Under the pieces are notes generated by a model. The model did not search any database and had not been told where the DNA came from. It saw only the letters and a program-made list of their open reading frames with translations. 64,000 nucleotides of DNA from Vibrio sp. 16. Lineage in GTDB: Bacteria; Pseudomonadota; Gammaproteobacteria; Enterobacterales; Vibrionaceae. Shown piece after piece: positions 21,671-31,240 of this stretch. The translations under genes were made by a program, and so were the position numbers. The DNA is taken from assembly GCF_963681195.1 (NCBI RefSeq), contig NZ_OY808997.1:2790001-2854000 (forward strand). The letters run 5' to 3'. The first letter of the stretch is position 1; each line of letters opens with the position of its first letter.

Positions 21671-23632
21671 TTACTTCTGCAGGTCGATTTGGTAAACCGC
21701 AAAGCCAACATCGTCGGTTGCGACACGCTTCATTGGGTATTGGCCTTTTTCTTCAATGAATTTCGCCGCTTTTTCACTTGGAGATGTTTCGAAGCGAATA
21801 TCCAGCTGCTTGTCTGATTTGATTGGTGCAAATGACCAGTTGTTGTCTGCGCTCGGAGTAAATTGGCCTTTCTCATTGCTCACACGAGTAATGTAAGACG
21901 CAATGACAGAGCGGTTTTCGTCTGGAGAATCAAATGCAACAAACTCAGAACCCGTACCCGGGAACTTATTGCTGTATGCACGGTAGTTGTTGGTCGCGAT
22001 GATGAAGTCCTGCTTCATATCAATCGGCTTACCTTGGTAAGTTAGGTTAACAATACGTTCGGCACCGTCATTCACTAGCTTACAATCACCGTCGTACTTG
22101 GCTGGTGTTGTCACATCAATTTGATAGTTCAGACCGTCAATGACATCGAAGTTGTAAGTTCGGAAACCATCCCAGTCGATCAGGCTTTGTGGAGCGGTAC
22201 TGTTAACGTCAATTTGCTTGAACTGACCTGCTGTACATTCCAGCCACTCTTTGACTTCTTTACCCGTCACTTTCATTGCGACTAGCGTGTTCGGGTATAA
22301 GTAAAGATCGGCGGCATTACGAAAAGTCAGCTGACCTGATTCAACTTCAGTAAAGTTTGCAGGGTCGTTCTTACGGCCGCCCGCTTTAAATGGTGCGGCG
22401 GCAGAAAGGACTGGAATATCTGCAAGATCAGGGTCACCTTGGATAAAGCGCTCGACATAATCTTTTTGCGCTAGGTTGACGATCTGTACCGTTGGGTCAT
22501 CTTGGACAAGCGCCAAGAAGCTGTACATGACGTCGTTTGCTTTACCAATTGGTTGGTTCACGAAATCACGCGTACCTTTGTGGTCTGCTTCAAGCGCTTT
22601 CACCATCTCAGCGTCCGCTTCAGCTAAAGATTTCTTCGTTTTCTTGTCGTAGATAGGGCGAGCCTCAGTTTGCCCTTTCACTACCGTCCACTTGCCATCT
22701 TTTTCTTTTAGCTCAAGGTCAATAACACCAACGTGGCTACCCCAACGACCTGGCATTACAGCCGCAACGCCGTTAATGGTGCCATTTTGGTTGTCTACGC
22801 CAGGGATATTATCGAACCCTTTTCCTGGGAATACCGCGTGTGAGTGACCAAAGGCAATCGCATCAATGCCTTCTACCTGAGATAAGTAGTAGGTCGAGTT
22901 TTCTGCACCCACTTTATGTGGATCGGAAGAGACACCAGAGTGAGGGATAGCAACGATAACGTCAGCGCCTTCCGCTTTCATTTGAGGAACTAGCTCTTCA
23001 GCCGTCTCTTTGATGTCTTTGGCGAACACTTTACCTTCTAGGTTTTTCTTGTCCCAGACCATGATTTGTGGCGGAACAAAGCCGATATAACCGACTTTAA
23101 TTTCGTGTTCCACACCTTCCACATCTTTAAAGCTGTGCGATTTGATGATGTATGGCTTGAAGTAGTGTTTTCCGGTTTTCTTGTCAAAAACGTTGGCGCT
23201 TACGTACGGGAAGTCGGCGTCATTGATGGTTTCTGCTAAGAACTCCAAACCATAGTTGAACTCATGGTTACCAATGTTGCCCACATCATAGTTGAGTTGG
23301 TTCATGGCTTTGTATACCGGGTGGACTTCGCCCGCTTCAATACCTTTAGAGGCCATGTAGTCACCCATTGGGCTACCTTGGATCAGGTCTCCGTTGTCGA
23401 CTAAAACACTGTTTTCCACTTCTGCACGGGCTTGTTTAACCAAAGTAGCAGTACGCGTTAAACCAATTTTTTGTGATGGTTTGTCTTTGTAGTAGTCGTA
23501 GTCCATGACATTGGTATGAATATCCGTGGTTTCTACGATGCGTAATTTGATTGTTTCTGCCATAGCTGGACCTGCCATGGTCAGCATTCCACCTAAAACA
23601 GCAATTGAAAGGGGTTTCACTGCTACTTTCAT
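21671..23632 (-). CDS. cpdB: Periplasmic 2',3'-cyclic-nucleotide 2'-phosphodiesterase / 3'-nucleotidase
   Basis: Hydrolyses 2',3'-cyclic nucleotides and then 3'-nucleotides in the periplasm, so that external RNA breakdown products can be used. The 653-aa product has a cleavable signal peptide (about 1-25, ending AMAET). The metallophosphatase motifs are [46 protein letters not shown] and FGHSHAVF (about 35-270). A 5'-nucleotidase C-terminal domain (about 370-600) follows. The length is that of CpdB. It is transcribed alone with its own terminator. Confidence 0.93.
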   Translation of the reverse strand: MKVAVKPLSIAVLGGMLTMAGPAMAETIKLRIVETTDIHTNVMDYDYYKDKPSQKIGLTRTATLVKQARAEVENSVLVDNGDLIQGSPMGDYMASKGIEAGEVHPVYKAMNQLNYDVGNIGNHEFNYGLEFLAETINDADFPYVSANVFDKKTGKHYFKPYIIKSHSFKDVEGVEHEIKVGYIGFVPPQIMVWDKKNLEGKVFAKDIKETAEELVPQMKAEGADVIVAIPHSGVSSDPHKVGAENSTYYLSQVEGIDAIAFGHSHAVFPGKGFDNIPGVDNQNGTINGVAAVMPGRWGSHVGVIDLELKEKDGKWTVVKGQTEARPIYDKKTKKSLAEADAEMVKALEADHKGTRDFVNQPIGKANDVMYSFLALVQDDPTVQIVNLAQKDYVERFIQGDPDLADIPVLSAAAPFKAGGRKNDPANFTEVESGQLTFRNAADLYLYPNTLVAMKVTGKEVKEWLECTAGQFKQIDVNSTAPQSLIDWDGFRTYNFDVIDGLNYQIDVTTPAKYDGDCKLVNDGAERIVNLTYQGKPIDMKQDFIIATNNYRAYSNKFPGTGSEFVAFDSPDENRSVIASYITRVSNEKGQFTPSADNNWSFAPIKSDKQLDIRFETSPSEKAAKFIEEKGQYPMKRVATDDVGFAVYQIDLQK

Positions 23633-23892
23633 TTTTAAGCTCCGATAGCGTTAGTTGGGATCGTGCTTAATGTAACAAAATGAAATGAAACAATGATTTC
23701 AAACTCTAGTAATTTGTGATGTTACGCGGGCGCTTTATGGTGTTCTGCTGACAATCTCTCAAAATTGCTCAAACAACAACCGATGTCGAATCTCTCCTTA
23801 TCAGTTATTGATATAAAAAATGAAATTTTAGAATTTCAGGTAATATGTATTGGCGGCCATAATGCCATCATCAATTAGGAAAGGATGTCACG

Positions 23893-24756
23893 ATGGCGAG
23901 CAAGGATACAGTTTCTCAATTTCCGCGAAGTAACCGACAGACTTCGCGAACAGAACAAGCAAACCTCAATACGATTGGTCAGAGTGTTCTTGCTCAAGGA
24001 GAAGTGGCGTTAGTGGGCTCTGGGCCTGGTGATGTCGAGTTACTGACTCTGAAAGCCATTCGTTTCCTGCAGCAAGCTGATGTCGTTTTATATGACTACC
24101 TTGTCTCGGATGAAATCATGGCCTTAGTGCCAAGTGATACGATTTTGGTCTGTGTCGGTAAGCGCGCCGGTCATCACAGTGTTCCGCAAGAAAAAACCAA
24201 CCAGCTGCTCGTCGATTTCGCAAAGCAAGGGCATCGCGTAGTTCGGATTAAAGGTGGCGATCCATTCATCTTTGGTCGCGGAGGAGAAGAGCTGGAAGTG
24301 CTTGCTGATGCGGGCATCTCTTTCCAAGTTATCCCAGGTATTACTGCCGCAGCAGGTGCGACCGCTTATGCCGGTATTCCATTGACTCATCGAGACTACG
24401 CTCAGTCAGCGATGTTTATTACTGGTCACCTAAAAGCAGAAAGCGATCAGATGGATTGGTCGACCCTTGCACGAGGTAATCAAACCTTGGTGATTTACAT
24501 GGGGTTAATGAAGTCTGACTACATTGAAAGTCAGCTGATTGAACAAGGTCGCTCCCCTGAAACGCCCATCGCAATCATTGAACGTGGCACTCAGGCAACC
24601 CAAAAAATATTCAAAGGTCAGCTAGCTCAACTGGCTGAACTTGCGAAAGACGCGCAATCACCGTCTCTCATCGTCATTGGTGAAGTGGTGTCTCTGTCAG
24701 ACAAACTGGCGTGGTTCAATCCACAGCCTGTCGTGCAGCAACGCCAATTCGCATAA
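23893..24756 (+). CDS. cobA: Uroporphyrinogen-III C-methyltransferase
   Basis: SAM-dependent methylation of uroporphyrinogen III at C2 and C7 to precorrin-2, the branch point to siroheme. The 287-aa product has an N-terminal extension of about 35 residues and then the family motifs [18 protein letters not shown] and [16 protein letters not shown]. It is a stand-alone methyltransferase, not the CysG fusion. It leads the cysDN operon, which fits: siroheme is the cofactor of the sulfite reductase CysI encoded at 50.5 kb. Confidence 0.93.
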   Translation: MASKDTVSQFPRSNRQTSRTEQANLNTIGQSVLAQGEVALVGSGPGDVELLTLKAIRFLQQADVVLYDYLVSDEIMALVPSDTILVCVGKRAGHHSVPQEKTNQLLVDFAKQGHRVVRIKGGDPFIFGRGGEELEVLADAGISFQVIPGITAAAGATAYAGIPLTHRDYAQSAMFITGHLKAESDQMDWSTLARGNQTLVIYMGLMKSDYIESQLIEQGRSPETPIAIIERGTQATQKIFKGQLAQLAELAKDAQSPSLIVIGEVVSLSDKLAWFNPQPVVQQRQFA

Positions 24757-24809
24757 CTCATTATTTGATTAGTCAGAAGCTCATAGAGAGCCGCAAAGGA
24801 AGCACTAAC

Positions 24810-25718
24810 ATGGACCAAGAACGTTTAACCCACCTCAAGCAGCTCGAAGCGGAGAGTATTCATATCATCCGTGAAGTGGCGGCTGAATTTGATAACCCGG
24901 TGATGATGTACTCAATCGGTAAAGACTCATCGGTGATGCTGCATCTAGCTCGTAAAGCATTTTACCCAGGTAAGATTCCTTTTCCGCTGTTGCATGTCGA
25001 CACTGACTGGAAATTCAAAGAGATGATTGAGTTCCGTGATCGCACTGCAGAGAAGTATGGCTTCGAGCTTTTGGTACATAAGAACCCAGAAGGTCTGGCG
25101 ATGGGATGCAGCCCATTTGTGCATGGCTCTTCTAAGCATACCGACATCATGAAAACTCAGGGTTTGAAACAGGCTCTGAACAAGTATGGGTTTGATGCGG
25201 CATTTGGTGGTGCTCGTCGTGACGAAGAGAAATCTCGCGCAAAAGAGCGTGTCTACTCATTCCGAGACAAGAACCACACTTGGGATCCAAAAAACCAGCG
25301 TCCTGAGCTTTGGCGTACATACAACGGTCAAATCAACAAGGGTGAAAGCATCCGCGTCTTCCCATTGTCGAACTGGACTGAGCTAGATATCTGGCAATAC
25401 ATCTACCTAGAGAACATTGAAATTGTTCCTCTGTATTTGGCTGACAAACGTCCGGTCGTTGAGCGTGATGGCATGCTGATCATGGTTGATGATGATCGCA
25501 TGAAGCTAGAGCCAGGCGAGAAAATTGAAGAGAAGAGTGTACGTTTCCGTACGCTTGGCTGCTACCCGTTGACTGGCGCAATTGAATCTGAAGCCAATAC
25601 GTTAACTGGCATTATCGAAGAGATGTTGGTAGCGACCTCGAGTGAACGTCAAGGCCGCGCGATCGACCATGATCAGTCTGGATCGATGGAACTGAAAAAA
25701 CGCCAAGGTTACTTCTAA
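24810..25718 (+). CDS. cysD: Sulfate adenylyltransferase subunit 2
   Basis: With CysN makes APS from sulfate and ATP. The 302-aa product has the PP-loop motif [20 protein letters not shown] and the block [16 protein letters not shown]. The frame opens earlier (24711, inside cobA), but the start [16 protein letters not shown] at 24810 has AAGGAAG upstream and matches the family. cysN begins 22 bp downstream. Confidence 0.96.
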   Translation: MDQERLTHLKQLEAESIHIIREVAAEFDNPVMMYSIGKDSSVMLHLARKAFYPGKIPFPLLHVDTDWKFKEMIEFRDRTAEKYGFELLVHKNPEGLAMGCSPFVHGSSKHTDIMKTQGLKQALNKYGFDAAFGGARRDEEKSRAKERVYSFRDKNHTWDPKNQRPELWRTYNGQINKGESIRVFPLSNWTELDIWQYIYLENIEIVPLYLADKRPVVERDGMLIMVDDDRMKLEPGEKIEEKSVRFRTLGCYPLTGAIESEANTLTGIIEEMLVATSSERQGRAIDHDQSGSMELKKRQGYF

Positions 25719-25740
25719 TTAAGGATCTAAGGAAAGAAAC

Positions 25741-27168
25741 ATGAATAGCGCAGTAGAAGCTCAATTAGAAGAGCTAGGTATCGAAGGTTACCTGACACAG
25801 CATCAATACAAATCACTACTTAGATTCCTGACTTGTGGATCGGTAGATGACGGCAAAAGTACTTTAATTGGTCGCTTGCTCCATGACTCGAAGCAGATTT
25901 ATGAAGATCAGCTAGCGGCAGTGCACAACGACAGCCAACGTGTCGGCACAACGGGCGAGCGCCCAGACCTAGCGTTACTGGTTGATGGCTTGCAAGCAGA
26001 GCGTGAGCAAGGGATCACCATTGATGTCGCTTACCGTTATTTTTCGACTCAAAAGCGCAAGTTCATTATTGCTGACACTCCTGGACATGAGCAGTACACA
26101 CGCAACATGGCGACAGGTGCGTCAACGTGTGATCTTGCGGTGATCTTAATTGATGCCCGTAAAGGGGTGCTCGATCAAACGCGCCGCCACTCGTTCATTT
26201 CGAACCTGCTTGGCTTGAAGCACTTTATTGTCGCCGTGAACAAAATGGATCTTGTCGATTATTCTCAAGAGCGTTTTGAAGAAATTCGCGACGAGTACTT
26301 AGCGTTTTCCAAGAACCTTCAGGGCGAAACCGACATTCAGATCATTCCGCTATCTGCTCTAGAAGGCGATAACGTTGTGGAAGCAAGCCCACGAATGAGT
26401 TGGTTTGAAGGCCCGTCACTGCTTGAGTTACTCGAAAACGTCGATGTTGACCAAGATAAGACGTCTGGCGATTTTCGCTTCCCAGTTCAATACGTGAACC
26501 GCCCTAATCTCGATTTCCGAGGTTTTGCCGGCACGATTGCTTCAGGTAGCGTAAACGTTGGCGACAGCATTAAAGCGTTGCCATCGGGCAAAACATCTAA
26601 AGTGGCACGCATTGTCACCTTTGATGGTGACTTAGAGCAAGCTCAAGCGGGTTTAGCAGTCACCCTGACATTGGAAGATGAGATTGATATCAGCCGTGGT
26701 GACTTGATTGTGCTAGAGAAGGCACAAGTCGAGTCAAGCAACCATCTGTTGGCAGACATCGTTTGGATGACAGAGCAGCCGCTGCAGCCGGGTCGCGAGT
26801 ACGACATTAAGATTGCGGGTAAGAAAACCGTTGGCCGTGTTGAAGGGATTCGCCATCAATACGACATTAACAACCTGTCAACGCATAGCGCCGTAGAACT
26901 TCCGCTCAATGGTATTGGTCTGTGTGAACTAACGTTAACAGAGTCTGTGGCGCTTGATGCCTACCAATCATGTGCAGACACTGGTGGTTTCATCGTCATT
27001 GACCGTCTTACTAATGTGACTGTTGGCGCTGGTCTTGTTCGTGAGAGCTTGACTCAAGTAGAAGCGAAAGCGGGTGATATTTCAGCTTTTGAAGTGGAAC
27101 TCAATGCGCTTGTTCGTAAGCACTTCCCTCATTGGGAAGCAAAAGACATCAGCCAGTTATTGAAGTAG
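25741..27168 (+). CDS. cysN: Sulfate adenylyltransferase subunit 1 (GTPase)
   Basis: The GTPase subunit, whose GTP hydrolysis drives APS synthesis by CysD. The 475-aa product has the EF-Tu-like G motifs [34 protein letters not shown] and NKMDLVDYS, followed by two beta-barrel domains (about 245-475). It is CysN alone, without a fused APS kinase domain; a separate cysC lies two genes downstream. Confidence 0.96.
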   Translation: MNSAVEAQLEELGIEGYLTQHQYKSLLRFLTCGSVDDGKSTLIGRLLHDSKQIYEDQLAAVHNDSQRVGTTGERPDLALLVDGLQAEREQGITIDVAYRYFSTQKRKFIIADTPGHEQYTRNMATGASTCDLAVILIDARKGVLDQTRRHSFISNLLGLKHFIVAVNKMDLVDYSQERFEEIRDEYLAFSKNLQGETDIQIIPLSALEGDNVVEASPRMSWFEGPSLLELLENVDVDQDKTSGDFRFPVQYVNRPNLDFRGFAGTIASGSVNVGDSIKALPSGKTSKVARIVTFDGDLEQAQAGLAVTLTLEDEIDISRGDLIVLEKAQVESSNHLLADIVWMTEQPLQPGREYDIKIAGKKTVGRVEGIRHQYDINNLSTHSAVELPLNGIGLCELTLTESVALDAYQSCADTGGFIVIDRLTNVTVGAGLVRESLTQVEAKAGDISAFEVELNALVRKHFPHWEAKDISQLLK

Positions 27169-27192
27169 TCACTAGGCTGACAAGGAAGTGTT

Positions 27193-28917
27193 ATGTGGCA
27201 ACAAGGATTGGTATTGGCATTGTTATTGGGCATTGTTACATGCCTACTAACAACGCGGATTAAACCGAGCTTCATTTTTGCTGGCGCAGCCTTTATTGCG
27301 TTTCTTGCTGGCATGATTGAGGTCGGCGAGGTTGCCACAAACTTTACTAACTCTTCTTTGGTGACTCTTGTTCTGTTGATCTTAGCGTCAGCGGCACTAG
27401 AGAAGACTCGCTTGATCAGTTGGGTGAGTCGGTCGCTATCAACAGGGCGGTTAGGTACTGTAGTGGCGAAGCTGGGTGTCTCGACTGCTCTGCTCTCTTC
27501 TTTCACGAATAACACAGCAGTGGTTGTGTCGCTGATTGGTGCGATTAAGCGCAATCAACAGCATGCACCTTCAAAGCTGTTGATCCCTCTCTCATATGCC
27601 GCGATCTTAGGGGGCACCTTGACGTTGATCGGAACGTCAACGAACTTGATCATCAACAGCTTTGTGGAAGACGCAGGGCTCCCGAGTTTAGGGTTTTTCA
27701 CGCCGACTATGATCGGCCTTTCTGTTCTAGTTGGTGGGCTTTTGATCTTAGTGCCATTAAGTTACCTGCTTCCCAACCATGATGATCACAATCAAGATGA
27801 TCTTCCTTACTTTTTGGAAGCTCGCGTAGAGCCAGGATCGCCACTGGTTGGGCGCAGCATTAGTGAGAATAATCTTCGCGCACTGAGAAAACTGTTCCTA
27901 GCGGAAGTGATTCGCGATGGTCAAACGATGCCTTCCGTCGATCCTGATTTTGTTCTCCAAGCTCGCGACCGTCTTCTGTTTTGTGGTGATATTGAAAGTG
28001 TTGCCACATTGCAAGAAATCCAAGGTTTGACGCTGTTTGGTCAGCATCACTTGAATGGACAAAACTTTGTGGAAGTGGTGGTGAGTTCATCGGCAAGCTT
28101 TTGCAATAAGACTCTGAAATCGAGCCATTTCCGAGATCGGTTTGACGCAGTAGTGGTTGCCATTCGTCGAGGCCATGAGCGTCTTCAAGGTGGACTTGGG
28201 AATATTACGCTCAATGCGGGTGACACCCTAGTGTTGGTACCAGGTAAACGATTTGAACAAGAGCGACAAGCGCATCGCAAAGAATTCGTCCTTATGAATG
28301 ATCTTGATTCGAGCGCACGTCTTGATGCCAACAAGTCCGCGATCGTTTTGATCGGTTTTGCCAGTGTCATAGGGCTTGCGCTTCTTAATGTTGTGCCGTT
28401 AATTAAAGGGCTCTCGGTCTTCCTCTCTTTAACTTTGTTTACCGGCATTGTTCAACTTAGTGAGCTGCGCCGCCGCTTTCCTATCGATATTGTGGTGATT
28501 GTTGGCTCTGCGCTTTCTATCGCTCAGCTTATGCTTTCGTCCGGATTATCGATGACATTGGGCCAAATGTTTATTGAAGCATTCAACGGCTGGGGAGTGT
28601 TTGGCGCTATCGTTGCGACCTACTTGTTGACTCTGATTTTAACCGAACTGGTAACCAACAATGCAGCCGCAGCCTTGGCCTTTCCAATTGGTTACAGCAT
28701 GGCCATTGGTTATGGGGTTGACCCAATGCCGTTTGTAATGGCGGTGTTGTTTGGCGCGAGCGCGAGTTTTATCTCTCCTTACGGATATCAAACTAACTTA
28801 TTGGTTTACACCGTAGGGAACTACAAATTGACCGACTATATTCGTGTGGGAATACCGTTATCAATCGTATATTCAGTGCTGGTATTGGCGCTTATTCCCC
28901 AGTTTTTCCCGTATTAA
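27193..28917 (+). CDS. SLC13/CitT-type anion permease with two RCK-C domains (probable sulfate uptake)
   Basis: A 574-aa inner-membrane protein with hydrophobic segments in the first 205 residues and from about 375 to the end. Between them lies a soluble insert (about 205-365) with two TrkA-C/RCK-C-like modules (VEPGSPLVGRSISENNLR; FQ/GAD-type repeats). The signatures SFTNNTAVVVSLIGAI and ELVTNNAAAALAFPIGYSMA are those of Na+/sulfate or dicarboxylate symporters. Its place between cysN and cysC makes sulfate the likely substrate, but this is inference. Confidence 0.85.
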   Translation: MWQQGLVLALLLGIVTCLLTTRIKPSFIFAGAAFIAFLAGMIEVGEVATNFTNSSLVTLVLLILASAALEKTRLISWVSRSLSTGRLGTVVAKLGVSTALLSSFTNNTAVVVSLIGAIKRNQQHAPSKLLIPLSYAAILGGTLTLIGTSTNLIINSFVEDAGLPSLGFFTPTMIGLSVLVGGLLILVPLSYLLPNHDDHNQDDLPYFLEARVEPGSPLVGRSISENNLRALRKLFLAEVIRDGQTMPSVDPDFVLQARDRLLFCGDIESVATLQEIQGLTLFGQHHLNGQNFVEVVVSSSASFCNKTLKSSHFRDRFDAVVVAIRRGHERLQGGLGNITLNAGDTLVLVPGKRFEQERQAHRKEFVLMNDLDSSARLDANKSAIVLIGFASVIGLALLNVVPLIKGLSVFLSLTLFTGIVQLSELRRRFPIDIVVIVGSALSIAQLMLSSGLSMTLGQMFIEAFNGWGVFGAIVATYLLTLILTELVTNNAAAALAFPIGYSMAIGYGVDPMPFVMAVLFGASASFISPYGYQTNLLVYTVGNYKLTDYIRVGIPLSIVYSVLVLALIPQFFPY

Positions 28918-28929
28918 AAGGACACAGTT

Positions 28930-29547
28930 ATGACAACGGAAACGCCAACTAAGGATGAAAATATCGTTTGGCATAAGCATGCTATCGATAAGCAGTTTCG
29001 TGCTAACTTAAAGCAGCAAAAACCGGCTGTGCTTTGGTTTACAGGTCTTTCAGGTGCAGGAAAATCCACTGTGGCTGGAGCGTTAGAAAACAAGCTAGCA
29101 GAACTGGGCTACCACACCTACTTGCTTGATGGTGACAATGTTCGACATGGTTTATGTAGTGATTTGGGCTTTTCTGATCAAGATCGCCGAGAAAACATAC
29201 GTCGCATCGGTGAACTATCTAAACTCATGGCTGACGCAGGTTTAATCGTTCTCTCTGCTTTTATTTCCCCTCACCGAACAGAGCGTCAGCTTGTCCGAGA
29301 CCTGCTTCCGGAAGGGGAGTTTATTGAAGTCTTCGTCAATGCATCTCTTGAGGTATGTGAGCAACGCGATCCTAAAGGGCTGTATAAAAAAGCCCGAGCA
29401 GGAGAGATCCCTAATTTTACAGGAATCGACTCTGAATATGAGGCTCCTATCAATCCAGAGATCGATTTGTTAGCGGGAGAAAAATCAATTGATGAGCTGG
29501 TGGATGACTGTTTGCTAGCTCTAAAGACGCGCAACATTATTGCATGA
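28930..29547 (+). CDS. cysC: Adenylylsulfate kinase
   Basis: Phosphorylates APS to PAPS, the substrate of the CysH reductase encoded at 52.3 kb. The 205-aa product has the Walker A motif [34 protein letters not shown] and the APS-binding block [18 protein letters not shown]. It is the last gene of the operon, 12 bp after the permease, and is followed by a terminator. Confidence 0.96.
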   Translation: MTTETPTKDENIVWHKHAIDKQFRANLKQQKPAVLWFTGLSGAGKSTVAGALENKLAELGYHTYLLDGDNVRHGLCSDLGFSDQDRRENIRRIGELSKLMADAGLIVLSAFISPHRTERQLVRDLLPEGEFIEVFVNASLEVCEQRDPKGLYKKARAGEIPNFTGIDSEYEAPINPEIDLLAGEKSIDELVDDCLLALKTRNIIA

Positions 29548-29553
29548 CCTAAT

Positions 29554-29581
29554 AAAAAAGCTTCCCGAGGGAAGCTTTTTT
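29554..29581. terminator. Bidirectional terminator between cysC and the cheX-like gene
   Basis: The symmetrical AAAAAAGCTTCCC/GGGAAGCTTTTTT can end transcription from either side of two convergent genes. Confidence 0.9.
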
Positions 29582-29596
29582 GATCTCGTTGAGCGG

Positions 29597-30058
29597 TTAC
29601 TCAAAGCAAATCTCAATGAAGGCATTACCCCATTGAGATGAAAAAGGCATGATGATGATTGAGCCTTCACATTTATGACGAATCGTATGGCCTTTACCAG
29701 ATACGACAACAGGTGTTGCCATATCAAAGTCGAAACCGCTATCAGCTAGAATACGTTTTGCGCCACCTGTTACCATGTTGGTGATTTCACCCACCATATC
29801 GGTCACTTCGTCGTTTAGACCATTCGGGCGCTCACCTAGCATGTTTTGCATGATTTCTAATGCAAGACTCTCATCAAAGGTAATAGACATAGAACCGCGG
29901 CTTTGCGGACCAACCATCCCTATTAAACCTGATACATCCCCACGTGCGATTTCATCTTTCTTAACACGAGGTTTTTGTGGCTTCAACTCCAGTGAAGCCA
30001 TCGTCTTTAGAACGTTCATTAAAGAAGCTAAAAACGGGTTTACAAATTCAGCGCGCAT
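29597..30058 (-). CDS. CheX-like CheY-P phosphatase family protein
   Basis: A 153-aa protein of the CheX family. The motif MVGEITNMVTGGAKRIL supplies the Glu and Asn (E-x2-N) that CheX/CheC phosphatases use to dephosphorylate CheY. The N-terminus MRAEFVNPFLASLMNVL is typical. No chemotaxis genes are nearby, so it is a stand-alone copy whose partner is not visible here. It is 26 bp downstream of zur and may share its transcript. Confidence 0.85.
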   Translation of the reverse strand: MRAEFVNPFLASLMNVLKTMASLELKPQKPRVKKDEIARGDVSGLIGMVGPQSRGSMSITFDESLALEIMQNMLGERPNGLNDEVTDMVGEITNMVTGGAKRILADSGFDFDMATPVVVSGKGHTIRHKCEGSIIIMPFSSQWGNAFIEICFE

Positions 30059-30084
30059 AACTTTCTTCTATATCTTTATTTCGC

Positions 30085-30534
30085 TTATTCGGATGAGCAG
30101 TTTTTACAAACACCGTGAGATTCAATCACATGGTTGGTGATGGTAAATCCATGCTTTTCCGCATTGTTAACTAACAAGGCTACCAAACTATCATCTAGCA
30201 GTTCAATAACATTACTGCATTTATCACAGATCAGCATGTGTGAATAATGCGTGTGGGCGTTACAAGAGCCACATTGGATATAGCTGTTGGTTGACTCGAC
30301 TCGATGAATAAACCCCTGTTCTAACAAAAACTCCAAGGCTCTATAGACCGTTGGCGGCTTTGCTTGAGGTTCAGTCTGTTTCAAATCTTCTAACAGCTCA
30401 TAAGCGCTTGATGCTTTGGGGCTCGCACAGATTAACTCAAATACACGCTTACGCTGTGAAGTGAGTCGTACGCCGCGAGCAGCGCATATTTCTTCAATTT
30501 GTGTCACTAGCTGTTGATCCAAACTGTTCACCAT
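30085..30534 (-). CDS. zur: Zinc uptake regulator Zur (Fur family)
   Basis: Zinc-sensing repressor. The 149-aa product has an N-terminal winged helix (RGVRLTSQRKRVFELI ... KPPTVYRALEFLLEQGFIHR) and a zinc-rich C-terminal domain (CGSCNAHTHYSHMLICDKC ... CKNC). The cysteine pattern and its place divergent to dusA match Zur of E. coli and vibrios rather than Fur. It now faces the left end of the prophage. Confidence 0.92.
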   Translation of the reverse strand: MVNSLDQQLVTQIEEICAARGVRLTSQRKRVFELICASPKASSAYELLEDLKQTEPQAKPPTVYRALEFLLEQGFIHRVESTNSYIQCGSCNAHTHYSHMLICDKCSNVIELLDDSLVALLVNNAEKHGFTITNHVIESHGVCKNCSSE

Positions 30535-31034
30535 TCCTCATGGACATTTTTAATAATATACCATTTATTGAGGTTTATCGTTGATCTATGGGTAATTTAT
30601 GATTGCTTGTTCAGTTAGTTACCCCAATGAACCTTAATGGCTTATGCCGCCTAAGTTACTCTAAGTTGATGGAAAACGAAACAAGATCAGTAAGAGTTAG
30701 CGCCGTTTTGCTGTCTTGGTGACAGTATGGTATGTGCTTAGAGGTAGATTCTATTGTTGATAGACAAGGGCGTGGCGAGCAAATGAAACTGGTAGAGTCA
30801 GTAATCCTGGGGGTTAACCTTGCTTTTGGTCACCCGTAGACCAAAAGGTGATATTGCTTTCTGAGCTTAGAATGATGATCGATTTTATCTCCACATAATC
30901 AAACAATTAAGATGTTGCTATTGAGGCAGGCAGTTTTTGGCCTACTGGTGGTAAAGTGCTGAATGGCGCATGGCACACGCGACGCCACTTGTATTGAGCT
31001 TGTCTAGGTATTGCTGTCCGAGTTTCTCTTTTTC
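30535..31034. other. Long non-coding interval between zur and the native dusA promoter
   Basis: About 500 bp with no convincing open frame. A perfect 9-bp inverted repeat CTTTTGGTC/GACCAAAAG (30823-30831 and 30839-30847) is present but not followed by a T run. A TATA-rich stretch near 30552-30570 may be the zur promoter. No clear Zur box could be assigned by eye. Confidence 0.5.
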
Positions 31035-31063
31035 CTGAATGTTTGTGATTCTGTGTGTATAAT
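31035..31063 (+). promoter_or_regulatory. Native dusA promoter, now cut off from dusA
   Basis: A perfect -10 TATAAT at 31058-31063 with a weak -35 (CTGAAT, 31035-31040) lies 51 bp before the original dusA start codon (31114). The prophage has separated it from the gene, so it now drives only a 25-codon remnant. A near copy lies at 45776-45825. Confidence 0.7.
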
Positions 31064-31107
31064 CGCGAATCGATTTTTCACCAAGATGCTCACTTTACTG
31101 CGAGACT

Positions 31108-31181
31108 CACCTTATGAAACCTGACAATACTAGTAAATACGCGGCTAACCGCTTTTCCATTGCACCCATGCTCGATTGGAC
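31108..31181 (+). repeat. attL: 74-bp left repeat of the prophage
   Basis: Identical over 74 bp to 46001-46074. It covers 6 bp upstream of the dusA start and the first 68 bases of the gene. Confidence 0.93.
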
Positions 31182-31191
31182 TCACTTTTAA
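31114..31191 (+). pseudogene. dusA 5' remnant (25 codons)
   Basis: The original dusA start keeps its own promoter but is cut by the insertion. It reads the first 23 DusA codons, then two element-derived codons (His-Phe) and TAA. It cannot be a working dihydrouridine synthase; whether the 25-residue peptide is made or matters is unknown. Confidence 0.85.
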
Positions 31192-31217
31192 GCTATTGCT
31201 AGTCTCGCCAGTGAGTC

Positions 31218-31237
31218 ATACGTACTAAATACGTACC
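31218..31237 (+). repeat. Left arm-type direct repeat near attL
   Basis: ATACGTACTAAATACGTACC holds two copies of ATACGTAC 11 bp apart, one helical turn. It begins 37 bp inside the left repeat and matches a 20-mer near the right end at 16 of 20 positions. A probable binding site for the integrase arm domain or an excision factor. Confidence 0.6.
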
Positions 31238-31240
31238 AGA

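Noticed and set aside
31114..31191. A second working dusA
   Set aside because: Only 23 dusA codons are present before a stop; the catalytic part is absent.
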